A DNA stretch of 22,595 nt, from assembly GCA_017441965.1 (NCBI GenBank), contig JAFSBF010000036.1, forward strand, positions 1-22,595, read 5' to 3'. The notes under the pieces were generated by a model. That model ran no database searches. It had not been told where the DNA came from and saw only the letters and a list, made by a program, of their open reading frames with translations. This document shows positions 8,111 through 13,599 of the stretch, in pieces. How positions within the stretch are numbered: position 1 is the first letter of the stretch; each line of letters opens with the position of its first letter. The position numbers were made by a program, and so were the translations under genes. Origin of the DNA: Clostridia bacterium (GTDB lineage Bacteria > Bacillota > Clostridia > UMGS1883).

Positions 8111-8129
8111 TTTTAAAGTCTGTTTTTTT
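8097..8129 (+). terminator. Rho-independent terminator of trmFO
   Basis: The stem AAAACGGACTTTAA (8097-8110) / TTAAAGTCTGTTTT (8113-8126) has a 2-nt spacer and a T run to 8129. It includes the last codons and stop of trmFO. Confidence 0.85.
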
Positions 8130-8296
8130 GTATCATATAATATAACAACTAATGGTTACTATATTTTATTAAGCAGTGCTTATTAATTCTCGTGGAACAC
8201 GTAGCAATATGTACTTTTGCACGCCAAAATGGCATAGAAGAACCCCAAAGATTGGGGTAGTGGTTGATACATTTAAAATGCTTTTATAAAAAAAGG
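8130..8296 (+). other. Gene-free stretch with a series of small hairpins
   Basis: No credible reading frame was found. It holds CGTG-GAA-CACG (8191-8201), GCC-AAAAT-GGC (8223-8233) and a perfect ACCCCAA-AGA-TTGGGGT (8242-8258). No clear promoter drives them and no RNA family was recognised. It may be part of a structured RNA, an operator region or a decayed repeat. Confidence 0.35.
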
Positions 8297-8325
8297 TTGT
8301 AAATATCCATTGCAAATGTTATAAT
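8297..8325 (+). promoter_or_regulatory. Promoter of the structured RNA / SLH gene leader
   Basis: TTGTAA (8297-8302) and TATAAT (8320-8325) are 17 bp apart. The predicted start, near G8332, coincides with the first base of the 13-bp closing stem of the RNA described below. Confidence 0.75.
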
Positions 8326-8331
8326 AAAAAT

Positions 8332-8537
8332 GCCAAACAAACTTAATATATAGTGACGAGGTATATTTTTCTTTTAGAATAATATGCTTTTTCCTGCATA
8401 CACTTATTTTGTGATTTTGTTAAAAATGCAAATTCCATTTATAAGTGTGTGCTTATATCTCGCACTGTATAAAGTTTGTTTGGCGACAATCGGAGTTTGC
8501 GTTTTTTATGCGTCAGCTTCGGTTGGCGCATTTTTTT
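8332..8537 (+). ncRNA. Long rod-shaped structured RNA, free-standing or the SLH gene leader
   Basis: From a predicted start at about 8332 the transcript folds into a rod. GCCAAACAAACTT (8332-8344) pairs perfectly with 8472-8484. After a 2-nt bulge, 8347-8355 pairs with 8463-8471. After a bulged A, 8357-8365 pairs with 8454-8462. This gives 31 bp in all. Next is a one-sided bulge of about 30 nt (8366-8395, U/A-rich), then a 12-bp stem (8396-8407 / 8441-8452) with a 33-nt apical loop. An intrinsic terminator ends it at about 8537. The size (about 205 nt) and the closing stem / large bubble / terminal stem plan recall 6S RNA. The terminator before an SLH gene also fits a regulatory leader. No known riboswitch motif was recognised. 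Confidence 0.6.
8508..8537 (+). terminator. Intrinsic terminator with UUCG tetraloop, upstream of the SLH gene
   Basis: The stem ATGCGTCAGC (8508-8517) / GTTGGCGCAT (8522-8531, with G-U pairs) is closed by a C-UUCG-G loop and followed by seven Ts (8531-8537). It lies 85 bp before the SLH protein start. Confidence 0.88.
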
Positions 8538-8622
8538 ATTTGCGACACAAGGGCAAGAGGGAGGGCAAGAGATAGCTTGGCAAATAAGACTTGCATTATA
8601 CAAAACGAAAGGATGAAACATT

Positions 8623-9270
8623 ATGAAAAAGGTTTTGGCAGTGTGCCTATCAATTGTTATGAGTTTTATTTGTTGTAGTGGTGTCTTTTCTGCAGATACA
8701 GAAAATCCGTCAAATACTCTTAAAGAAATGGGAATTTTAAAGGGCTACCCTGACGGAAGCTTACATCTTGAAGACACCATCACACGTGCTGAGGCAACAG
8801 CGCTGCTTGTGCGGTTGGATAATTTGGAATTTAACAGTAGCAGTGCTTTTAAGGATATGCACGGGCACTGGGCAGAAAAAGAGGTTTCTATGGCATATGC
8901 AGCAGGACTTGTAGAGGGAACAGGGGAAGAAACCTTTTCACCTGATGCAAAAGTGACAGTGCAGGAATTTGTTAAAATGGTAGTAACTCTTTTGGGTTAT
9001 AAGGATATTGCTGAAAGCAGGGGCGGTTATCCTGTAGGGTACCTTTCCCACGCAAATATGCTGGGGGTTTTTCATGGGTTAAAATTTATAACAACTGATG
9101 AAATTAATCGGGGCGATGCAACTGCAATACTCACAAATTGCCTTGATATTCCGATAATGCAACAATCCTCGATAAGCTTTGATGATAAGGTAGAGTACAT
9201 AATAGCAGACGGAAAATACGGTCGTGAATATGTTACACTGCGTACAAGATTTGAAGAAAAGCAAGATTAA
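8623..9270 (+). CDS. Secreted S-layer homology (SLH) domain protein
   Basis: A 215-residue exported protein with an N-terminal signal peptide (MKKVLAVCLSIVMSFICCSG..., likely cut after about residue 24) and three SLH repeats. Repeat 1 is about 31-70 (MGILKGYPDGSLHLEDTITR, then AEATALLVRL). Repeat 2 is about 75-130 (FKDMHGHWAEKEV...AGLVEGTGEETFSPD). Repeat 3 is a weaker one at about 135-185 (GYLSHANMLGV...INRGDATAILTN). SLH repeats bind pyruvylated wall polymers and hold proteins at the cell surface. Nothing else is attached here, so it is a bare wall-binding module or small wall protein of unknown role. GAAAGGA lies 9 nt before the ATG. It sits behind the structured RNA and its terminator and may be controlled by them. 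A strong terminator follows. Confidence 0.88.
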   Translation: MKKVLAVCLSIVMSFICCSGVFSADTENPSNTLKEMGILKGYPDGSLHLEDTITRAEATALLVRLDNLEFNSSSAFKDMHGHWAEKEVSMAYAAGLVEGTGEETFSPDAKVTVQEFVKMVVTLLGYKDIAESRGGYPVGYLSHANMLGVFHGLKFITTDEINRGDATAILTNCLDIPIMQQSSISFDDKVEYIIADGKYGREYVTLRTRFEEKQD

Positions 9271-9293
9271 TAAAAATAGACTAACAGTATTTT

Positions 9294-9319
9294 GCCGCAC
9301 CAAAAAGGTGCGGCTTTTT
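9294..9319 (+). terminator. Rho-independent terminator of the SLH gene
   Basis: A perfect 8-bp stem, GCCGCACC (9294-9301) / GGTGCGGC (9307-9314), has an AAAAA loop and is followed by TTTTT. Confidence 0.92.
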
Positions 9320-9338
9320 AGCAATTTCATAATATCAG

Positions 9339-9367
9339 TTGACAAAAACGAATTTTAGCTGTATAAT
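9339..9367 (+). promoter_or_regulatory. Consensus promoter of a short + strand RNA
   Basis: TTGACA (9339-9344) and TATAAT (9362-9367) are separated by 17 bp, a perfect vegetative promoter. The downstream + strand holds no gene, only a short RNA ending at the hairpin at 9423-9455. Confidence 0.88.
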
Positions 9368-9373
9368 GAATAT

Positions 9374-9460
9374 AGAAAAAGGCAAGACCTCAAACGGTTA
9401 TGCCTGAATACGACTAAATATTACAATAGCCGACCTTGGCAGAGGCGGCTATTGTGCTTT
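9374..9460 (+). ncRNA. Candidate antisense small RNA (type I antitoxin-like)
   Basis: Transcription from the promoter at 9339 would give an RNA of about 85 nt. It has a 5' hairpin (GGCA at 9381-9384 with TGCC at 9401-9404, and inner ACC/GGT) and a 3' terminator hairpin (9423-9455). Its 3' half is complementary to the end of a convergent - strand transcript that carries a small hydrophobic reading frame. Convergent 3' overlap over a shared terminator is the layout of TxpA/RatA, BsrG/SR4 and Fst-type systems. Expression and function are inferred. Confidence 0.5.
9423..9460. terminator. Shared hairpin terminator between convergent transcripts
   Basis: A perfect 10-bp inverted repeat, ACAATAGCCG (9423-9432) / CGGCTATTGT (9446-9455), with a short inner CC/GG pairing. 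On the + strand it is followed by GCTTTT, on the - strand by AATATTT. Both tails are weak, but no other stop for either short transcript is visible. Confidence 0.6.
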
Positions 9461-9545
9461 TATGGGGAATAGTATCATCGAGATGATAACTATAAAAAAT
9501 GCTATGAGCAATTTTTTTGCCACAAATGCAATGCTTACTTTTCAT
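9449..9545 (-). CDS. Candidate small membrane toxin-like peptide (frame broken or shifted at an A7 tract)
   Basis: On the - strand AAGGAGG (9560-9554) lies 8 nt before an ATG at 9545. As written, this ATG reads 43 residues (MKSKHCICGKKIAHS...) to a stop at 9414. In the +1 frame, from an AAAAAAA run (9518-9512) onward, the sequence instead encodes KKLLIAFFIVIISMILFP and a short IKAQ tail, ending in TAG (9451-9449) inside the terminator stem. A 6-base A run would join ATG and hydrophobic tail into a 31-residue single-helix peptide. A GTG at 9523 could also start a 24-residue version. ATGCTTA/TAAGCAT at the start codon can form a hairpin, as in type I toxin mRNAs. Coding is unproven. Confidence 0.4.
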
Positions 9546-9665
9546 AAGCATCCCCTCCTTCCATAGACTCGGCACAAGTACCTGTATGTAAAGGTGGGCA
9601 TAACCGCCGGTGGATAAATCCTCCGTTAAGAAAGTCTTGCCTTATCGGATTGCTCCGACGAAGCT

Positions 9666-9694
9666 ATTATACACCATAATTATACCGTCTTCAA
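9666..9694 (-). promoter_or_regulatory. Promoter of the - strand toxin-like transcript
   Basis: On the - strand, TTGAAG (9694-9689) and TATAAT (9671-9666) are 17 bp apart. The predicted start near 9659 is followed at once by TCGGA-GCAA-TCCGA (9658-9645), a perfect 5-bp stem with a GNRA-type loop, a common 5' stabilising hairpin. The untranslated leader would be about 114 nt. Confidence 0.65.
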
Positions 9695-9714
9695 GACCTT
9701 TTGATAAAATTACG

Positions 9715-10476
9715 TTAATTTATAAACTTGAGATTTCGTAAAATTACATTCTTACCGCGCCACGAAAAGGCGCGGTTTTTGTATTTACGCATAAATTCTT
9801 TGTTTGAAAGGTTTTCTATATCCTCTTTAGTAAGAGAATGTATTAAATCCTCTGTAAATTCGCACATTGGCTTTGGCGTAATATTATTATGCGGACAAAC
9901 TCGCTGACACGTATCGCAGCCAAAAATAAGCCCTGATTTTTCAAGTATGGCAATTTCATTTTCTGTGAGGTCGCCCTTTTTCTGACTGATATGTGAGGCA
10001 CATTTTGAAATATCAAACCCACTTTTGAGTGCACCACCTGGGCACGCATTAATGCAGGCATTGCATCCAATACAGCTTTTACTAAGCGGTTTATCTGCTT
10101 TAAGCGGCAAATCGCACAGAATATAACCGATAAAAAAGTAGCTCCCGAAATCATCGTTTATCAGCATACCGTTTTTTCCGTAAAAGCCAAGTCCTGCATT
10201 ATATGCAAGCTGTCTTTCAATCTCGGGACCTATATCGGCAAAATTTTCACAAATGCTCTGCGGGGCAAGTGTGCAGATAAACTCAGAAAGCCTTCCAAGC
10301 TTTTCCCTGATAATCAAATGATAGTCAATACTCCTTGCATAGAGGGAAAGATTACCCTCGCAGTATCCCTGAAAATACGGGAAAAGGCAGACTATGGCAC
10401 TTTTTTCATTGTAATGGGTAAAACCACATTTTTCGATTCCTATAGACTTAGCAAAGGTACGGATTTCCTGCTCCAT
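9715..10476 (-). CDS. queG: Short epoxyqueuosine reductase-like [4Fe-4S] protein (QueG family)
   Basis: QueG reduces epoxyqueuosine to queuosine in tRNA, using cobalamin and two [4Fe-4S] clusters. This 253-residue protein holds the family core: SLYARSIDYHLIIREKL (about 44-60), ADIGPEIER (80-88, with the Asp81 position matching the catalytic Asp of QueG) and AGLGFYGKNGMLIN (94-107). Two ferredoxin-like cysteine sets follow: C135-x2-C138-x2-C141-x3-C145-P, and C187-x2-C190-x3-C194-P with Cys159. Typical QueG is 310-390 residues, so the N-terminal part is compressed and the C-terminal HEAT-like tail is absent. It may be a minimal QueG or a related reductase. It ends the recD2-comF-queG run. A + strand terminator hairpin is built into its last codons. 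Confidence 0.75.
   Translation of the reverse strand: MEQEIRTFAKSIGIEKCGFTHYNEKSAIVCLFPYFQGYCEGNLSLYARSIDYHLIIREKLGRLSEFICTLAPQSICENFADIGPEIERQLAYNAGLGFYGKNGMLINDDFGSYFFIGYILCDLPLKADKPLSKSCIGCNACINACPGGALKSGFDISKCASHISQKKGDLTENEIAILEKSGLIFGCDTCQRVCPHNNITPKPMCEFTEDLIHSLTKEDIENLSNKEFMRKYKNRAFSWRGKNVILRNLKFIN
9755..9780 (+). terminator. + strand terminator embedded in the 3' coding end of queG
   Basis: CCGCGCC (9755-9761) and GGCGCGG (9769-9775) form a perfect 7-bp stem followed by TTTTT on the + strand, i.e. antisense to queG. It could stop + strand read-through from the small-RNA locus before it runs antisense into queG. Confidence 0.6.
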
Positions 10477-10493
10477 AGTCTTTATCCTTTCTG

Positions 10494-11192
10494 TTAATCA
10501 TCGGTTATTTCTGCAATTGCAAGATATACCCTGTCAAAGCCCATCCCTTTAAGAAGCATTGAACAGTGGTTTGCAGTAGAGCCTGTTGTGTAGACATCAT
10601 CTGTAAGAAGAACTGTTCCCGAAAACTTTTTGTCAAGCGGGAAATAGCACTTCTTTACATTTTCTCTGCGTTGTGCGGCATTAAGAGTTGCCTGCTTTTT
10701 ACCGTCATTTGTTCTGTAGAGCGTTTCTATGCACTCTACGTTTAAAATTCTTGAAAGCTCCTTTGCAATAAGCTCAGATTGATTATATCCCCGATTAAAT
10801 CTTGATTTGCGGCTTTGCGGAACATAGGTTATATAGTCAAAAGGCACAAACTCCTCCGACGATAAAATTTTATCTGCAATGAGGTATGCAAACGCCTTTG
10901 CATAATATGGATGATTTCCGCTTTTCAGTGCAAGAAGTGTATCTCTTGCATTTTCTTTATAAATAAGCGGTACAAAGGAATGTTTAAAGTTTATTTTGTT
11001 GCTGCGGCACAATGCGCAAACACTGTGCGAAAATTCGCCTATAGGTCTTCCGCAAATACTGCAGGTGTTTTCATCAGTAAAGGGAAGTGATGAAAAACAA
11101 TCTCTGCAAATCGGAACAGAGGTTTCAAGTATTCTTTTGCAAAAAGGACACTTCGGCGGAAAAATAATATCAAGAAGCTTGTCCATCATCAC
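10494..11192 (-). CDS. comF: ComF family protein (competence/phosphoribosyltransferase-like)
   Basis: ComFC-type protein, 232 residues. The N-terminus has a double zinc-ribbon of cysteines (CPFCKR, CRDC, CSICGRPIG, CALC) and the C-terminal half is a type I phosphoribosyltransferase fold with the PRPP loop LLTDDVYTTGST (about 195-206) and the conserved YVPQSRKSRFNRGYNQSELIA segment. In transforming bacteria ComFC helps take single-stranded DNA into the cytosol; a biochemical reaction is not settled. The start is uncertain: GTG at 11192 lies 7 nt after AAGGAG, and ATGs follow at 11189 and 11186. The gene overlaps the end of recD2 by about 23 bp, a sign of one transcript. Confidence 0.92.
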   Translation of the reverse strand: MMMDKLLDIIFPPKCPFCKRILETSVPICRDCFSSLPFTDENTCSICGRPIGEFSHSVCALCRSNKINFKHSFVPLIYKENARDTLLALKSGNHPYYAKAFAYLIADKILSSEEFVPFDYITYVPQSRKSRFNRGYNQSELIAKELSRILNVECIETLYRTNDGKKQATLNAAQRRENVKKCYFPLDKKFSGTVLLTDDVYTTGSTANHCSMLLKGMGFDRVYLAIAEITDD

Positions 11193-13386
11193 CGCACAGC
11201 TCCTTTAGTCTTCTTTTTAAACCTGTAAAACGCATCTGTATCTTGTTGTTATTTATCATTGTACGTATACTCTCCTGACTTCCTACAAGGATTACGAGAA
11301 GCCTTGCCCTCGTAACGGCAGTATAGAGAAGATTTCTCGTCATCAGCATAGGCGGGAAAGAGCATACGGGAACGATAACTGCGCTCCACTCACTGCCCTG
11401 ACTTTTGTGTACGGTGAGTGCATATGCAATTTCCAAATCCTCAACGGATGAAAAGTCGTATTCAACAATTTTGTTATCATCAAAAAGTATAGAGAGGGTT
11501 TTGTTTTTAGTTGAAATGTCAAGAATTGTACCTATATCACCGTTATAAATGCCAAAACCATCCTCGCCTCCGTCAGAGGTTGACCATATCATATCATAAT
11601 TGTTGCGTGTCTGTATAACCTTGTCCCCGACACGGAAAATTCTTTCACCGAAAGCTTTTTCTTTTTTATCTTTGGATGGTGGGTTAAGACGGCTTTGCAG
11701 TACGCGGTTAAGATTTATTGTACCGACAATTCCTTTTCGTGAGGGGGAAAGCACCTGAATATCGTTTATGGCGTCAAAGCCGTATGCCTTATTAAGTCTT
11801 CCCGAGCAAAGCTCGCAAATTGTCTCGAGTGCCGCCTCGCTTGTTCTTCCCATAAAGAAAAAGTCTGTTTTGCTGTCGTTTTCAAGGGGCATTTCGCCTT
11901 TATTAATTCTGTGGGCGTTTGTTACAATGCGGCTTTCTCCTGCCTGACGGAAAACCTCGTCAAGCTTTACAAAAGGTATAACACCGCTTTCGAGCATATC
12001 AAGGAGTACGTTTCCTGCACCCACTGACGGAAGCTGGTCGGCATCACCTGCCATAATCAGCGTGCTTCCCCTTTTAAGCGCCTTTAAGAGCGAGCCGAAA
12101 AGTACAATATCCACCATGCTCATTTCGTCGACAATTACAACGTCAGCATCAATGGGGTTATATTCATTTCTTGCAAACCGCTGATTTTCGGCATCGTTTA
12201 CCTCAACCTCTAAAAGACGGTGGAGAGTCTTTGCCTCCATACCGCACGATTCGCCAAGCCTTTTTGCCGCCTTGCCCGTCGGTGCGCAGAGTGCAATTTT
12301 ATATTCGTTTGAGAGGAAAAGCTCCATTATAATTTTCATTATTGTGGTTTTTCCCGTTCCGGGACCGCCTGTAATTATAAGGACGCCGCCGTTATTTGCC
12401 ATCATAACCGCCTTTTCCTGCATAGGAGAAAGGCTTATTGATTGAGTATCACAAATCCGCTTTATATTTGCCTGAAGATTATCGGTAAGCGGCTTTTTTA
12501 TATACATAAGGTCACAAAGTCTGCGTGCCGCCGTAACTTCCATATTGAAATAAAGGGGAAGATATACAAATTCCTCCTCAAAAATAAGCTCGCCGCTTTC
12601 TCTGAGGGAAAAGAGTGATGCAGTAATCTCCTCGTTTTCGCATCCTAAAAGAGAAGCGCAGTAAGGAATAAGCTCCGCCGCTTTAAAACACGTATGCCCA
12701 GAGAGAGCCGCATTTGACAGTGCATATTTTATTCCGCTGGCAATTCTGCCGGGATGATTTTTTGAAATATTCATTTCGCCCGCAATACGGTCAGCCGTTT
12801 TAAATCCTATTCTTTCAACACTGTCGCAAAGTATATACGGATTTTCCTTTATAAGGTCAATTGCCTTTTGTCCGAAAATTTTGTGCACACGCAGTGCAAG
12901 ATTTGGTGTTACACCGTATTCCTGCAGAAAAATTACCGTTTGTGCCGCATCCTGACGAATGAGGAAGGATTCCGATATTTTTTTTGCACGTGCAGGTGAT
13001 ATGCCACGTATCACGGCAAGCTTTTCGGGATTTAACGCAATAACTTCAAGTGACTCTTCACCAAACTTGTCCACAATTTTCCTTGCAGTAGATTCCCTCA
13101 CTCCGCTTATTATTCCCGAGGCAAGGTAGGAGAGGATTGCACTCGTTTTTTTCGGCAGGGTACGCTCAAGCGATGATACGGAAAACTGCTCGCCATAATC
13201 AGGGTGCGTTACCCATTTCCCGTAAAGGCGCACCTCTTCCCCGGGGGCAATAAAGGGCATATGACCGCATGCCGTTACAAGGGAGTTGTTATAATTTATG
13301 TCGCATACGGTATACCCGTTATCCTCGTTCTGATATATAATTTCGTAAATTTCGCCTTCAAGAATTGTCGGCTCCTGAGTGTTCAT
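11170..13386 (-). CDS. recD2: ATP-dependent helicase RecD2
   Basis: A superfamily 1B 5'-3' DNA helicase of the RecD2 type that acts without RecBC, in replication-fork upkeep and mismatch or recombination repair. The 738-residue protein has an N-terminal OB-like region, helix-hairpin-helix repeats (about 85-205), Walker A GGPGTGKTT (340-348), Walker B VVIVDEMSMVD, the Q-D-L segment AGDADQLPSVGAGNVL, and a C-terminal UvrD-like motif ALTVHKSQGSEW. The start was set at the ATG at 13386 (MNTQEPTILEGEI) rather than an upstream in-frame codon near 13419, because the family begins there and AGGA lies 6 nt upstream. The 5' end overlaps the small membrane protein gene and the 3' end overlaps comF, so all are probably co-transcribed. 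Confidence 0.95.
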   Translation of the reverse strand: MNTQEPTILEGEIYEIIYQNEDNGYTVCDINYNNSLVTACGHMPFIAPGEEVRLYGKWVTHPDYGEQFSVSSLERTLPKKTSAILSYLASGIISGVRESTARKIVDKFGEESLEVIALNPEKLAVIRGISPARAKKISESFLIRQDAAQTVIFLQEYGVTPNLALRVHKIFGQKAIDLIKENPYILCDSVERIGFKTADRIAGEMNISKNHPGRIASGIKYALSNAALSGHTCFKAAELIPYCASLLGCENEEITASLFSLRESGELIFEEEFVYLPLYFNMEVTAARRLCDLMYIKKPLTDNLQANIKRICDTQSISLSPMQEKAVMMANNGGVLIITGGPGTGKTTIMKIIMELFLSNEYKIALCAPTGKAAKRLGESCGMEAKTLHRLLEVEVNDAENQRFARNEYNPIDADVVIVDEMSMVDIVLFGSLLKALKRGSTLIMAGDADQLPSVGAGNVLLDMLESGVIPFVKLDEVFRQAGESRIVTNAHRINKGEMPLENDSKTDFFFMGRTSEAALETICELCSGRLNKAYGFDAINDIQVLSPSRKGIVGTINLNRVLQSRLNPPSKDKKEKAFGERIFRVGDKVIQTRNNYDMIWSTSDGGEDGFGIYNGDIGTILDISTKNKTLSILFDDNKIVEYDFSSVEDLEIAYALTVHKSQGSEWSAVIVPVCSFPPMLMTRNLLYTAVTRARLLVILVGSQESIRTMINNNKIQMRFTGLKRRLKELCGDDGQAS

Positions 13387-13555
13387 ATAACTTCCTACCG
13401 ATCCAAATAATAGTATCATCGGGCAGTGTATCGATTATTGATGCAAGCTCCGATTTTTTGCAAATCAGACAATGACTACCGCATATGTGTGCCTTGAAAA
13501 TAACAAGGGCTATCATTACGGCGGTTATAATAAGTGCAAATATTGCGCCATACAT
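13358..13555 (-). CDS. Small single-pass membrane protein with Cys cluster, unknown function
   Basis: A 65-residue frame starting at ATG 13555 (a TTG at 13561 would add two residues). It has one clear hydrophobic helix (MYGAIFALIITAVMIALVIF, residues 1-20), a Cys/His cluster (HICGSHCLICKK), and a polar tail (ELASIIDTLPDDTIIWIGRKLYEHS). The cysteine spacing recalls small metal-linked membrane proteins, but no family is recognised. It overlaps the recD2 start by 29 bp. Its only ribosome-binding-like sequence is GGGGTG, which is the 3' arm of the metK terminator hairpin. The gene could be real and translationally coupled to recD2, or a chance frame. Confidence 0.5.
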   Translation of the reverse strand: MYGAIFALIITAVMIALVIFKAHICGSHCLICKKSELASIIDTLPDDTIIWIGRKLYEHSGADNS

Positions 13556-13591
13556 AAACAAACACCCCGATATATCATATGAATATCGGGG
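13556..13591 (-). terminator. Rho-independent terminator of metK
   Basis: On the - strand CCCCGATAT (13591-13583) pairs with ATATCGGGG (13573-13565), 9 bp with a 9-nt loop, followed by TGTTTGTTT. It lies just after the metK stop. Confidence 0.8.
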
Positions 13592-13599
13592 ATAGATTG

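Larger units (their letters stand above)
9381..9642. repeat. Inverted pair of matching 5' leader sequences
   Basis: GGCAAGAC (9381-9388) and CGGTTATGCC (9395-9404) on the + strand recur in the same order on the - strand at 9641-9634 and 9607-9598. The two convergent transcripts of this locus thus begin with a related motif, suggesting duplication of a promoter-plus-leader or shared binding of a factor. Confidence 0.6.

Noticed and set aside
8332..8537. Known riboswitch class or T-box in the rod RNA
   Set aside because: No T-box GGUGG motif, and no recognisable core of lysine, purine, TPP, SAM, guanidine or cyclic dinucleotide switches was found, so it is left unassigned.
8384..8678. Short + strand frames of 63 and 77 codons before and across the SLH gene start
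   Set aside because: They fall in the structured RNA and terminator, lack good binding sites and conflict with the SLH signal peptide frame.
9414..9545. 43-residue frame as the real product of the small - strand gene
   Set aside because: After the A7 run it loses hydrophobic character and runs through both arms of the terminator; the shifted frame ending in the stem is more plausible, although unproven.
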